In this document: one piece after another, positions 50,846-60,134 of the stretch
Numbering within the stretch: the first letter of the stretch is position 1
Layout: each line of letters opens with the position of its first letter
NCBI RefSeq assembly: GCF_009931695.1
Contig: NZ_CP048000.1
Coordinates: 1,205,001-1,269,000 of the forward strand
Length of the DNA stretch: 64,000 nucleotides
Direction: 5' to 3'
Origin: Anaerocolumna sedimenticola
GTDB taxonomy: Bacteria; Bacillota; Clostridia; Lachnospirales; Lachnospiraceae
Notes under the pieces: model-generated
The model's input: the letters and a program-made list of their open reading frames with translations, nothing else
Told to the model about the DNA's origin: nothing
Database searches by the model: none
Made by a program: the position numbers and the translations under genes

Positions 50846-51050
50846 GTTTAGCAACACAATATTTGCCTATAAAAAATAGGTAAGGAAGGAAAGATAGGAA
50901 GACGTAACATGGCCTTTCTTGCAGCGGTTTATAGACACTAATTTAAGAATAATACCTTGTATTTTCATAAAGTATTATAAGGTATGCAGTAGAAAAACGT
51001 CATAATTTTTATAATTCATAAAAAAATCTTAAAAAAAACTAAAAATATGC

Positions 51051-51079
51051 TTGCAATTTAATAAACTATCAAGTATAAT
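51051..51079 (+). promoter_or_regulatory. promoter of tRNA-Lys
   Basis: TTGCAA (51051-51056), a 17-bp spacer and TATAAT (51074-51079), 28 bp before the tRNA. Confidence 0.75.
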
Positions 51080-51106
51080 GATTTTTGCGTTCAAAACATA
51101 ACGTAA

Positions 51107-51179
51107 GCGCTTCTAGCTCAGTTGGTAGAGCACCTGACTCTTAATCAGGGTGTCCAGGGTTCGAGCCCCTGGAGGCGCA
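51107..51179 (+). tRNA. tRNA-Lys (CTT anticodon)
   Basis: Acceptor GCGCTTC pairs with GAGGCGC (one G-U). The anticodon loop CTCTTAA gives CTT for AAG codons. The T-arm is CAGGGTTCGAGCCCCTG. It is 73 nt with discriminator A and no encoded CCA. The restriction-modification genes begin about 500 bp downstream. Confidence 0.95.
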
Positions 51180-51183
51180 CTGT

Positions 51184-51231
51184 AAAGTCCTTGTTTGGCA
51201 GACGTAGGAGCTGCTGGGTAGGGGCTTTTTT
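51184..51231 (+). terminator. terminator of tRNA-Lys
   Basis: AAAGTCC (51184-51190) pairs with GGGCTTT (51222-51228), with an inner GCAG/CTGC stem. T residues follow. Confidence 0.6.
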
Positions 51232-51244
51232 GTGTGGAAAAATT

Positions 51245-51388
51245 CGGCCCCGGCTTCCGCCAAACAAAGTAAAATGGAGTTGATGTAAGCCGGAGGGCCG
51301 TATGAGTTATAAAGAAATGAAAAGTAAATAGAAAAGGTGAGAAGCAGATACCGGTTTTGGGGATTATATAAATCGGTTATCTGCTTTT
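51245..51388 (+). other. two further hairpins between tRNA-Lys and the RM genes
   Basis: CGGCCCCGGCTT (51245-51256) faces AAGCCGGAGGGCCG (51287-51300). AGCAGATACCG (51343-51353) faces CGGTTATCTGCTTTT (51374-51388), which looks like a terminator. No ORF lies between. They may be remnants of an insertion or an uncharacterised short RNA. A promoter-like TTGTTG-17 bp-TATAAT follows at 51547-51575, upstream of the methyltransferase. Confidence 0.4.
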
Positions 51389-51684
51389 AATTTGTTAAAA
51401 TGAAAATAAAAATATAATGTAATTATAGACAAAAAAGTTTGATTTTTTGCTCCACACAATATCCAGTATTTCAAACCAAATGAAGCACTTACTTGAGCAG
51501 CTAAATACCCATTTTAACGGTAATTTTTAGCTTATAAGAATCAAGCTTGTTGATTGGGAAAAAAATTGCTATAATAGAAACATAAAAATCGAACATATCT
51601 TTGCAGGGAGAAACATAGCTAAAAGGAAGATATATACTCATTAAAAACAACAAGGATAAAAACTTGAATAAAGAGGTAATTAGA

Positions 51685-54207
51685 ATGATAGCAAATAATA
51701 CGTTAACATACATAAGCTTATTTTCATCTGCAGGGGTAGGCTGCTATGGGTTTAAGCAGGCAGGTTTTGAGTGTATAGCGACAAATGAACTCATTCATCG
51801 GAGATTAAATATTCAAAAGCTTAATCAGAAATGTAAAAACCCAGGCGGTTATATTGAAGGGGATATTACAAAAGAAGAAACCAAGGAATTAATCTTTGCC
51901 GAGATTAAGAAATGGGAATCCGAGGGTAATGACAAAGTTGATGTAGTTATTGCGACACCTCCCTGCCAGGGTATGTCTGTTGCCAATCATAAAAAAGCGG
52001 AAAATGAAATCGTAAGAAACAGTTTAGTGGTTGAAAGTGTGGAAATCATTAAAAAAATTAAACCCCGTTTCTTTCTATTTGAAAATGTAGCAGCGTTCTG
52101 GAAAACAGGGTGTACGGCACCGGACGGCAGTATTAAAGCCATAGGGCAGGTTATAACGGAAGAGTTAGGAACGGACTATATCATTATGAACCAAATTCTA
52201 AACTTTAAGAATTATGGCTCCAACTCCTCCAGGACAAGGACCGTAGTAATCGGAGTTGAAAAACATTTGGCAGAATTTATCGCCCCGGTCGAACTGTTCC
52301 CAACTTACAAGCAAGAAAAAGTATTAAAGGACGTCATCGGTCATTTACCAAAATTAAAATGGGGACAATTTGCACCGAAAGATTTCTATCATCAGTTCAG
52401 GACTTATCCGGAAGAAATGAGGCAGTGGATTCATGATTTAAAAGAAGGAGAAAGTGCCTTTGATAATGAAGAGCTTGAGAAACGGCCTCATAAAGTGATT
52501 GATAATACCATCGTTCAGAATCAAAGAAAAAACGGAGATAAATACACCAGGCAGGTGTGGAGTAAAGTTGCGCCCTGTATACACACCAGAAACGATCAGT
52601 TAGCAAGCCAGAATACGGTACATCCGGAAGAGGACCGGGTATTTACTATACGGGAATTAATGGAGCTGATGACGATTCCCTATGAATTTAAGTGGTGTGA
52701 CATGGAGCTTAAGGAACTAAACAAACTATCCATTGATGAGAAATTGACATTGCTTAAGAAAGAAGAAATCAATATCAGGCAAAGTATCGGGGAAGCAGTG
52801 CCTACCACAATATTCCATCAGATTGCCTGCAATATTAAGAAATTTATCACACAAAACCATTTATCGGCTCAGGAAATCAATAAGATTATATTAAACTATG
52901 ACCTAAAAGATATAAACAATTTAAAGAAATTTATCAGGCAGAATGAATTAAATTTAGGAAATGCTACCTTAGCCAGAATCGCTGAGTTAGTTAATTCAAA
53001 AAGGGAAAATAATTCGGCTTATTTTACCAATAAATTTATCGTAAATGAGATATTTAAAGAATTACCGGATTTTGAAAAGGAAGAAATCAATGTGATTGAG
53101 CCATCGGTAGGTGTGGGAAATTTCCTCCCGTTTATTTTTAAAAAATATGAAAGTATCCACAAAGTTAATATTGATGTGGTGGACATTGATAAAGATGCTT
53201 TGGAGATTCTTAAATTATTATTGGAGAAGATGGAAATCCCTGAGAATATTCACTTAAAGTTTATCAATACGGATTCTCTTAAATACCGGGAGAAACATTA
53301 TGATTTGACCATCGGAAATCCGCCGTTTACGAAGATGAAAGCAACTGACGTAAAAGATTATATTGAGTTTAATGTCAATAAGGTAACGACTAATTTATTT
53401 GAATTTTTTCTGGAAAAGGCAATCCAGACAAGTGATTTCGTTGCTATGATTACACCCAAGGCGCTACTTAACACCCCTGAATTTGAAGCTACAAGAAAAA
53501 TGCTGGAGCAGCTAAGAGTCGATTGTATTATAGATTTCGGAGAAAATGGATTTAAAGGGGTTTTGGTGGAAACCATCTGTATCCTGGTTAATACGCGGAA
53601 TAAACCGCATAAGACGAAAATTAAATCGTTGACCTTAAATCTTGAACTGGAACAAAAGCAAAACTATATTTTTGATAATAGATTTCCTTACTGGATTATT
53701 TACAGGAATGCCTTTTTTGATAAAATAGCAAAGAAAATGGAATTTGATATATTCACCGTATTCCGGGACAGGCAGATTACCAATACCAACAGTACCTTAG
53801 AAAAACAAAAGGATATGATACGGATCTTAAAATCCAGAAATATCAGTGACGATGGGACGGAAATCCTCGATATAGAAGGATATGATGCTTATATGGACAA
53901 AACAGAGGCAGAAAAACTGGCGGTCTATAAATATTTTAATGATTTGAGTGTATACTTAACACCTAATATGACCTATAAACCCAGAGTTACCAAAATGAAA
54001 CCGGATATCATTGTAAACGGTTCCGTGGCCGTATTAATTCCAAAAAAACCGGTTGAATTAACGGAGTGCCAAATGAAATATTTTTCCACCGGGGAATACA
54101 GGGAATTTTATAAAATAGCAAGAAATTATCAAACCAGATCATTAAATGTGGATAGTAACAGCTGCTTCTGGTTCGGAAGGCTTGCTAAGGAGGAAGACAT
54201 AAATTGA
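51685..54207 (+). CDS. fused DNA methyltransferase: m5C domain plus N6-adenine-type domain
   Basis: An 840-aa protein with two complete methyltransferase modules. Residues 1-385 form a cytosine-5 enzyme: motif I ISLFSSAGVGCYGFKQAG, motif IV ATPPCQGMSVA with the catalytic Cys near residue 94, ENV motif FLFENVAAFW, SRTRTVV, and motif X RQSIGEAVPTTI near residue 368. After a helical linker, residues 430-840 form an N6-adenine/N4-type enzyme: motif I VIEPSVGVGNFLPFIFK near 471 and motif IV LTIGNPPFTKMK near 543, which favours adenine. ATG 51685 has AGAGGT 7 bp upstream. The stop overlaps the next gene, so the pair is coupled. Target sequences are unknown. Confidence 0.9.
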   Translation: MIANNTLTYISLFSSAGVGCYGFKQAGFECIATNELIHRRLNIQKLNQKCKNPGGYIEGDITKEETKELIFAEIKKWESEGNDKVDVVIATPPCQGMSVANHKKAENEIVRNSLVVESVEIIKKIKPRFFLFENVAAFWKTGCTAPDGSIKAIGQVITEELGTDYIIMNQILNFKNYGSNSSRTRTVVIGVEKHLAEFIAPVELFPTYKQEKVLKDVIGHLPKLKWGQFAPKDFYHQFRTYPEEMRQWIHDLKEGESAFDNEELEKRPHKVIDNTIVQNQRKNGDKYTRQVWSKVAPCIHTRNDQLASQNTVHPEEDRVFTIRELMELMTIPYEFKWCDMELKELNKLSIDEKLTLLKKEEINIRQSIGEAVPTTIFHQIACNIKKFITQNHLSAQEINKIILNYDLKDINNLKKFIRQNELNLGNATLARIAELVNSKRENNSAYFTNKFIVNEIFKELPDFEKEEINVIEPSVGVGNFLPFIFKKYESIHKVNIDVVDIDKDALEILKLLLEKMEIPENIHLKFINTDSLKYREKHYDLTIGNPPFTKMKATDVKDYIEFNVNKVTTNLFEFFLEKAIQTSDFVAMITPKALLNTPEFEATRKMLEQLRVDCIIDFGENGFKGVLVETICILVNTRNKPHKTKIKSLTLNLELEQKQNYIFDNRFPYWIIYRNAFFDKIAKKMEFDIFTVFRDRQITNTNSTLEKQKDMIRILKSRNISDDGTEILDIEGYDAYMDKTEAEKLAVYKYFNDLSVYLTPNMTYKPRVTKMKPDIIVNGSVAVLIPKKPVELTECQMKYFSTGEYREFYKIARNYQTRSLNVDSNSCFWFGRLAKEEDIN

Positions 54208-55409
54208 GTGAAGAGTTAATAAAAGACTTTTTGAATCAGTATGATTATGATATACGGAAAAGTCATGATGCAAGATGGATTGACCAAAAATGTACCATGG
54301 ATGTAATATCCTTAATCGCTGACTGTATACTGGAACATACCAAGTCGGATTATAAGAAAGAATTTGCGGTAGGAGACATTTGGCACAGTCCGTATACCAT
54401 AGATAATGTCCAGGAGATCTTTCGTAAACCAAACCCGGAACATGCGGCCCAGAATGAATATGACAAATGGTTCGGACAACCGATAAAACTCCTTGGTTAT
54501 AGTAAGATTTTAAACTGCGAAACCAGAAGCGGCAGAAATTATTATACCGTAGGGAACCGGGAAGTGCTGGAATACATCAGCATACGGGAAAGAAATGCCT
54601 TTTTATTTCTATGTTTGTATATAGAGAAAGTTCTTAGAGACAGTGACATTTATTATTTATTTGAAGCTTTCTTTGATGCACCGGGTAAGAATACATTTTT
54701 AAGTATGAAAAAGGGATTTTCTGATTTTACCATAAAATATACACCCATTAACGGGGAAGTGGAATGTAACCGGATATTTATAAAAGTTCTAAATCCCTTG
54801 GCATGTAAATACCGGAAATTTGGTACAGTAAAAGGCTCCATGTCAAAAGACATTATCACCCAGGATATGCTCATGTATAATCAGAAAAACTGGAGAGACC
54901 TTTATTCAGAAAAACCCAAAGAAAAAACCAGGGAAGAATATGAAGCGACATTAAAGCCGGATAATAAAATGGCTGATTATAAAATACAAAAAGCCAAAAA
55001 GATTGTCAGGCAATACAATGATGTGTACAGGGACGGTAAAAGTGAGGTTTATGAGGAACGCCATATGTTGGATCTGGCCAGTCAAATACATCACATCTTC
55101 CCGGTTTCCGAACATCCGGAAATCGCGGATTATTTAGAAAATCTAATTGCCTTGACACCCACCCAGCATTTCGTCTATGCCCATCCGGAAAATAATACGA
55201 AATACATTAATAAAGAATATCAATATCAATGTCTGATTGCCAAGGCCGGAACGATTAAAGAAAATCTGACCGATGAGAAGCTTAATCCTATTTATAATTT
55301 CGAGGATTTTATGAATGTATTAAATACAGGTTTAAATACGGATAAATTTAAGGATATCACATTCATGGATTTTAATACGGTACTACAGACGATTGAGTGT
55401 TTTTATTAA
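54204..55409 (+). CDS. HNH-type restriction endonuclease (putative, partner of the fused methyltransferase)
   Basis: A 401-aa protein starting at TTG 54204, overlapping the methyltransferase stop by 4 bp, with AAGGAGG 10 bp upstream. The only recognisable motif is an HNH-like nuclease core near residues 290-335: LDLASQIHHIFPVSEHPEIA then LENLIALTPTQHFVYAHPEN, with the paired His, central Asn and distal His. The N-terminal 280 residues are presumably specificity and dimer regions and match nothing I know. Context makes it the endonuclease of a type II-like RM system. Confidence 0.75.
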   Translation: MSEELIKDFLNQYDYDIRKSHDARWIDQKCTMDVISLIADCILEHTKSDYKKEFAVGDIWHSPYTIDNVQEIFRKPNPEHAAQNEYDKWFGQPIKLLGYSKILNCETRSGRNYYTVGNREVLEYISIRERNAFLFLCLYIEKVLRDSDIYYLFEAFFDAPGKNTFLSMKKGFSDFTIKYTPINGEVECNRIFIKVLNPLACKYRKFGTVKGSMSKDIITQDMLMYNQKNWRDLYSEKPKEKTREEYEATLKPDNKMADYKIQKAKKIVRQYNDVYRDGKSEVYEERHMLDLASQIHHIFPVSEHPEIADYLENLIALTPTQHFVYAHPENNTKYINKEYQYQCLIAKAGTIKENLTDEKLNPIYNFEDFMNVLNTGLNTDKFKDITFMDFNTVLQTIECFY

Positions 55410-55428
55410 TATGTTAATTATAGGTAAT

Positions 55429-55579
55429 TGGTGTCAAAAGCCATACAAATAGTTACATTCGTTAATTTGCACAGCTGCACCCTTATATCAGCGTGATATT
55501 CTGTAACACGTAATCAAAAAATAAAACGGTGCAGCTTGACGAACCATAATTTAAAAGGGGCTTTTGACACTCGAATCCT
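55429..55579. repeat. R1 foldback repeat, full copy after the RM genes
   Basis: The ends GGTGTCAAAAGCCA and GGGGCTTTTGACACTCGAATCC are inverted. Inside them TTCGTTAATTTGCACAGC faces GGTGCAGCTTGACGAACC. The centre contains GCGTGATATTCTGTAACACG. It separates the endonuclease from the Nudix gene. Confidence 0.8.
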
Positions 55580-55610
55580 AATATAAATTTAATATATGGG
55601 GGAAAAAAAT

Positions 55611-56042
55611 ATGGACAGGCCTATCAGGAATTCAGCCAAAGCGCTGATAATTAAAGATGGTAAAATATTAGTAAGTAAAATTGATGATAACGGGGAAATC
55701 TATTATGTTATGCCGGGAGGCGGGCAGGAATCGGAAGAATTATTAACGGAAGCGGTAAAAAGGGAGGTTGCCGAAGAAGCAGGTATTCTGATAGAACCCA
55801 AATCTCTGAAATTTGTTGTGGAAGGGCTTGATGGAGAACCCTTTCACAGAGTGGACCTGGTATTTTTATGTGAATACATAGGCGAGATTAAAAATATTAA
55901 AATCCAAGGGGACCGGAACCAGGTAGGACTTGAGTGGATAGCTATTGACAATCTTAAAACTGTACTTTTTTACCCTTCTAAATTGCGTGAGCCGATTATA
56001 CGCTTTTATCATAACGAGGAGACGGAAGTCTATCTATCTTAA
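55611..56042 (+). CDS. Nudix hydrolase
   Basis: A 143-aa Nudix-fold pyrophosphohydrolase. The Nudix box is complete: GGGQESEELLTEAVKREVAE then EAGI, with the metal-binding REVAEE glutamates. AKALIIKDGKILVSKIDDNG is the first strand pair. The substrate cannot be told (nucleotides or NDP-sugars are common). The start at 55611 has GGGGGA 7 bp upstream. A clear terminator follows. Confidence 0.9.
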   Translation: MDRPIRNSAKALIIKDGKILVSKIDDNGEIYYVMPGGGQESEELLTEAVKREVAEEAGILIEPKSLKFVVEGLDGEPFHRVDLVFLCEYIGEIKNIKIQGDRNQVGLEWIAIDNLKTVLFYPSKLREPIIRFYHNEETEVYLS

Positions 56043-56095
56043 CAATGAAAATATGCAAACGTGTGAAAAATAATATACTCATATAACAATAATTT

Positions 56096-56148
56096 AAAGC
56101 AAAGGGAAATATCTTAATAAAATTAAGATTGTTTTGTCTTTGCTTTTT
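56096..56148 (+). terminator. terminator of the Nudix gene
   Basis: AAAGCAAAG (56096-56104) and CTTTGCTTT form the base. An inner ATCTTAAT/ATTAAGAT stem stacks on top, and a T run follows. Confidence 0.8.
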
Positions 56149-56167
56149 AAAAGAAAGGAATTTCAAT

Positions 56168-56674
56168 ATGCTTCGTTTAAGACCGTTTAAAATAAGTGAT
56201 ATACCATATTTATTAGATTGGGCCAAAGAGGAACGTATCTTTACCATGTGGTGTGCCAATCAATTTTCCTATCCCCTTACCGCTGAACAGTTAATGGAAT
56301 ATAGAGAAACTTATGATAAAGAAGAAAATGCCTGGAGCTTTACAGCCATTGATGAGACTGGTACACCGGCAGGGCATTTACTAATGAGAAATGCGGATTA
56401 TGAGAAAGATAGTATTCATTTTGGGTTTATTATTATGAATCCCGATATCAGGGGAAAAGGTTACGGAAAAGAGATGGTTGGGCTTGCAGTAAACTATGCA
56501 TTTGAAATCTTAAAAGTTAAAAAAGTGACCCTTGTTGTATTTGCTCCCAATACAGCAGCCCATAGTTGTTATAAAGCAGTTGGCTTCACAGATGTCAGGC
56601 TCCGGGAAGAACCGTTTCTTTATAAAGAGGAAACCTGGCATCTTTATGATATGGAAATCCAAAATAAGGCATAA
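56168..56674 (+). CDS. GNAT-family acetyltransferase (RimJ/RimL-like)
   Basis: A 168-aa GNAT enzyme starting MLRLRPFKISDIPYLLDWAK, a pattern of the RimJ/RimL-like group. The acetyl-CoA loop is NPDIRGKGYGKEMVGLAVNY near residue 95 (RGKGYG), and the C-terminal VFAPNTAAHSCYKAVGFTDV is conserved. The substrate is unknown. AAAGGAA lies before ATG 56168; a longer frame from 56129 would start in the preceding terminator. Confidence 0.88.
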   Translation: MLRLRPFKISDIPYLLDWAKEERIFTMWCANQFSYPLTAEQLMEYRETYDKEENAWSFTAIDETGTPAGHLLMRNADYEKDSIHFGFIIMNPDIRGKGYGKEMVGLAVNYAFEILKVKKVTLVVFAPNTAAHSCYKAVGFTDVRLREEPFLYKEETWHLYDMEIQNKA

Positions 56675-56691
56675 CGAGGAAAGGGAACAAT

Positions 56692-57582
56692 ATGAAACTT
56701 GGATCTTACTGCATGTATTGCATGATAAAAAGGCAAATGGAAAATGTGGAAAAATATGAGGATGAAGCTAAAAAAGCAGAATACATGAAAAATGTTTTAA
56801 AAATTATCTTAGACGCCGATGACCTTGCGGCGCCTGTAATTACCGCCAGGATTAACAGGCTTCATCTGGAATTTTTTAAAACCTCTTACAGCTTTGATGA
56901 GTTAAAAGAAAAGTATAATAACCTTATGTTACAGAAAGAACTGGCTATAAACGAAAAAATTGCCGCTTCTGGGGACAGGCTGTTAGAAGCGATTAAATAT
57001 GCAAGAGTTGGAAATTACATAGATTTTGGAGCAATGGGGAGTGTAGATAATAATAAATTAGAGACACTGCTTGATACGGCTTATAAAGAAGACATAAATG
57101 CAACAGAGTATGAAGCTTTTTTAAAGGATATGAGTAAGGCAAAAGAGTTGGTTTATTTAACTGATAACTGCGGTGAAATAGTTCTGGATAAACTGCTTAT
57201 AAAAATTATTAAAGAACTATATCCAAAGCTTAATATAACCGTAATCGTGCGGGGAAAACCAATATTAAATGATGCCACAATAGAAGATGCTAAATTGATT
57301 AAACTGGATGAGCTTGTACCGGTTATGGGCAGCGGCTTGGATGTACCGGGTACTTATTTGGAGGAAATGGAGGAATCGGCACGGGGAAAACTGGAAAGCG
57401 CAGATTTGATCATCTCAAAAGGACAGGGGAATTTTGAAACCTTAAACGGCTGCGGGTTAAATATATATTATATATTTTTATGTAAATGCGACTGGTTTTT
57501 AAGGCGTTTTCAGTTAGAAAAGTTTAAAGGTGTTTTTCTCAATGAAAAAAATCTGGTGGATACGATGAAACAGTTAAATTAA
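56692..57582 (+). CDS. DUF89/ARMT1-like damage-control metal phosphatase
   Basis: A 296-aa protein of the DUF89 family, metal-dependent phosphatases thought to clear damaged phosphometabolites. The N-terminal CMYCMIKRQ cysteine pair marks the bacterial/archaeal subfamily. Metal-site motifs are YLTDNCGEIVLDKLL (near residue 158) and ISKGQGNFETLNG (near residue 243), and VIVRGKPILNDATIEDA lies between. It is 17 bp after the GNAT gene with GAGGAAAGGGA as ribosome-binding site, so probably co-transcribed. Confidence 0.85.
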   Translation: MKLGSYCMYCMIKRQMENVEKYEDEAKKAEYMKNVLKIILDADDLAAPVITARINRLHLEFFKTSYSFDELKEKYNNLMLQKELAINEKIAASGDRLLEAIKYARVGNYIDFGAMGSVDNNKLETLLDTAYKEDINATEYEAFLKDMSKAKELVYLTDNCGEIVLDKLLIKIIKELYPKLNITVIVRGKPILNDATIEDAKLIKLDELVPVMGSGLDVPGTYLEEMEESARGKLESADLIISKGQGNFETLNGCGLNIYYIFLCKCDWFLRRFQLEKFKGVFLNEKNLVDTMKQLN

Positions 57583-57613
57583 AATTTACAAGTGTAATTA
57601 AATATATGGTTAT

Positions 57614-57783
57614 GATTCGAGCGTTAAAAGCCATACAGATAAATTTTATTCGTCAATTTGCTCTGCACTTCATCCAAAGCGATAGCGTGTTATGAAGAAA
57701 CTTGTGTTTGCATCATATGGTTAAAATATAAATGGTGCAAATTAACGGAACTGTAATTAAAAATTGGTTTTTGAGACTCAATC
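57614..57783. repeat. R1 foldback repeat, diverged copy upstream of ilvD
   Basis: GATTCGAGCGTTAAAAGCCA (57614-57633) faces GGTTTTTGAGACTCAATC (57766-57783). The inner arms TTCGTCAATTTGCTCTGCAC and GGTGCAAATTAACGGAA match the inner arms of the copies at 55429 and 59795. Bases 57784-58041 hold a TATAAT at 57835 and no gene. Confidence 0.7.
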
Positions 57784-58041
57784 ATGGTGATAAATTAAAT
57801 ACAGAAAAACATTTTGTATTTTTAATGAATCTGCTATAATAAAAGGTAACTAAGAATTCATAGCAACTGTTTTGGAAAGCGCTTTTAATAAATGATATAG
57901 GTATTATTTGTACCGTACTGTATCTGCATATTTTGAAATCAAACAACCCGAATAACTTAAATTTCCAGGGATTCCTGAATAGTTGCAATTCATATATCAT
58001 GATATAACCAACATAAAACGTTTACCGGAGGAAAAGGTAGT

Positions 58042-59775
58042 ATGATTAAAAATGAAGACTTAACAAGTCAAAAACTAAGAAAAATTGCACCGGAGCTGGA
58101 CCCTTTACGCAGAGGAATGGGATGGAGTGTAGAGGATTTATCCAAACCACAGATTATGATTGAAAGCACCTTTGGTGACAGCCATCCCGGAAGTGCCCAT
58201 TTATTAAAATTTGTGGACAGCGCGGTAAAAGGTGTTAATGAAATGGGGGCAAAAGCCGCAAGATATTTTACAACAGATATTTGTGACGGTATGTCCCAGG
58301 GACATGATGGTATAAATTATTCTTTAGTTTCCAGAGATATGATTGCCAATATGATTGAAATACATGGAGGTGCCACACCTTTTGACGGCGGTATTTTTGT
58401 TGCCAGCTGTGATAAAGGGGTACCGGCGCACTTAATGGGAATCGGCAGAGTTAATATTCCCTCTATTATGATAACCGGAGGTGTTATGGACGCAGGTCCT
58501 GACCTCCTTACCTTAGAGCAGATCGGCACTTACAGCGCCATGTACCAGCGCGGTGAAATTACGGAAGAGAAATTAACTTTCTATAAGCATAATGCCTGTC
58601 CCTCCTGCGGAGCCTGCTCTTTTATGGGAACGGCCTCCAGTATGCAGATTATGGCGGAATCCTTGGGGCTTATGCTTCCCGGAAGTGCCTTAATGCCTGC
58701 CATGTGTGAAGATCTGAATACATATGCCATAGAAGCCGGAAGACAGGTTGTAAACCTTGCTAAATTAGGGTTAAAACCAAGAGATATGGTTACTATGAAA
58801 TCCTTTGAAAACGCGGTAATGGTTCATGCGGCTATCTCCGGTTCCACCAATTGTCTGCTCCATATGCCGTCCATCGCCAGAGAATTTGGATTAGAACTGG
58901 ACAGTGAAAGCTTTGACCGCCTTCACAGGGGCGCCCATTATCTGCTTGATATCCGCCCTGCAGGAAAGTGGCCTGCTCAGTATTTCTATTATGCCGGCGG
59001 TGTTCCTGCAATAATGGAAGAAATTAAAGATAAACTTCACTTGGACGTTATGACGGTAACCGGTAAAACCTTAGGTGAAAATCTGGAAGATTTAAAGAAA
59101 AACGGATACTACGACAAATGCTATTCCTACCTTAAGAAAGTAGGACGTAAAAAAGAAGATATTATCAGGTCATTTCATAATCCCATCGGTACGGATGGAA
59201 CAATTGCTGTCTTAAAGGGTAATTTAGCACCGGAGGGCTCTGTTGTTAAGCATTCTGCAGTACCTAAGGAGATGCATAAAGCAATTTTAAGGGCAAGACC
59301 GTTTAATTGTGAAGAGGATGCCATATCTGCTATCTTAAATAAACAGATTAAACCGGGTGATGCGGTACTGATCCGTTATGAAGGACCAAAAGGCAGCGGT
59401 ATGCCGGAGATGTTTTATACAACAGAGGCTATTTCCTCAGATCCGGAACTGGGCAAATCCATAGCGTTAATAACGGACGGACGTTTTTCGGGTGCTTCCA
59501 AAGGTCCCGCGATAGGTCATGTTTCTCCTGAGGCAGCAGAGGGCGGGCCAATCGGATTGGTTATGGAAAACGATATAATTGAGATCGATATTGAAAACCG
59601 TATCTTACAGATTGTAGGTATCGGCGGGAAACGCTGTTCCCTGAAAGAAGTGGATAAAGTATTACAGGAACGTAAACATCAATGGACTCCGATGGAAGAG
59701 AAGTACAAATCCGGAGTATTGAATATATTTGCCAAACATGCGGTATCGCCGATGAAGGGCGGATACATGAAATAA
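58042..59775 (+). CDS. IlvD/Edd-family dehydratase (dihydroxy-acid dehydratase-like)
   Basis: A 577-aa member of the Fe-S dehydratase family. Cluster cysteines are expected in FVASCDKGVPAHLMG (near residue 128) and HNACPSCGACSFMGTASSMQ (near residue 192). The C-terminal LITDGRFSGASKGPAIGHVS is the family signature. The N-terminus (RRGMGWSVEDLSKPQIMIES) is unlike classic IlvD (RS..TKG..RAPHR). It may be a paralogue acting on another dihydroxy- or sugar acid. No other branched-chain amino acid gene is near. GGAGGAAAA lies before the ATG. Confidence 0.85.
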   Translation: MIKNEDLTSQKLRKIAPELDPLRRGMGWSVEDLSKPQIMIESTFGDSHPGSAHLLKFVDSAVKGVNEMGAKAARYFTTDICDGMSQGHDGINYSLVSRDMIANMIEIHGGATPFDGGIFVASCDKGVPAHLMGIGRVNIPSIMITGGVMDAGPDLLTLEQIGTYSAMYQRGEITEEKLTFYKHNACPSCGACSFMGTASSMQIMAESLGLMLPGSALMPAMCEDLNTYAIEAGRQVVNLAKLGLKPRDMVTMKSFENAVMVHAAISGSTNCLLHMPSIAREFGLELDSESFDRLHRGAHYLLDIRPAGKWPAQYFYYAGGVPAIMEEIKDKLHLDVMTVTGKTLGENLEDLKKNGYYDKCYSYLKKVGRKKEDIIRSFHNPIGTDGTIAVLKGNLAPEGSVVKHSAVPKEMHKAILRARPFNCEEDAISAILNKQIKPGDAVLIRYEGPKGSGMPEMFYTTEAISSDPELGKSIALITDGRFSGASKGPAIGHVSPEAAEGGPIGLVMENDIIEIDIENRILQIVGIGGKRCSLKEVDKVLQERKHQWTPMEEKYKSGVLNIFAKHAVSPMKGGYMK

Positions 59776-59794
59776 GCGTTTTATTTCAAAATAT

Positions 59795-60000
59795 GATCCG
59801 AGTGTCAAAAGCCAATTTTAAATTACGGCTTCGTCAATTTCCACAATTTTATTTCTTGATTGCTTGATACAAACACGAATTCACTCGTAACACGCTTTCG
59901 CAGTTACTCATTGAACTATATTCGGTATCATGCTAACGTTAGGTACCGAAGTGCAAATTGACGTATGGAGTTTCTTTGTATGGCTTTTGACACTCCAATC
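59795..60000. repeat. R1 foldback repeat, longest copy (206 bp) after the IlvD-like gene
   Basis: GATCCGAGTGTCAAAAGCCA (59795-59814) and TGGCTTTTGACACTCCAATC (59981-60000) are nearly perfect inverted ends. The inner arms CTTCGTCAATTTCCACA and GTGCAAATTGACGTATGG repeat the inner R1 motif. The central part contains further short inverted segments (CGGTATCATG..). Confidence 0.85.
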
Positions 60001-60068
60001 AAATATAACTATGTATAAATATTCAAAGTATTTTTAATACTGAAATTATATACTAAAATTATATATTT

Positions 60069-60107
60069 AAATCGTAGTAAATGAACAATCGCAATTTACT
60101 ACGATTT
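60069..60107 (+). terminator. perfect 14-bp hairpin upstream of the DUF1697 gene
   Basis: AAATCGTAGTAAAT (60069-60082) and ATTTACTACGATTT (60094-60107) with an 11-nt loop, followed by GTTTT. It could terminate readthrough from the IlvD-like gene. Confidence 0.6.
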
Positions 60108-60134
60108 GTTTTCAAACTATGGAGAGTTTACAAT

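Noticed and set aside
51107..51684. Integrated island at tRNA-Lys with attachment sites
   Set aside because: No duplicate of the tRNA 3' end is seen on the far side of the RM genes, and no integrase is present in the window.
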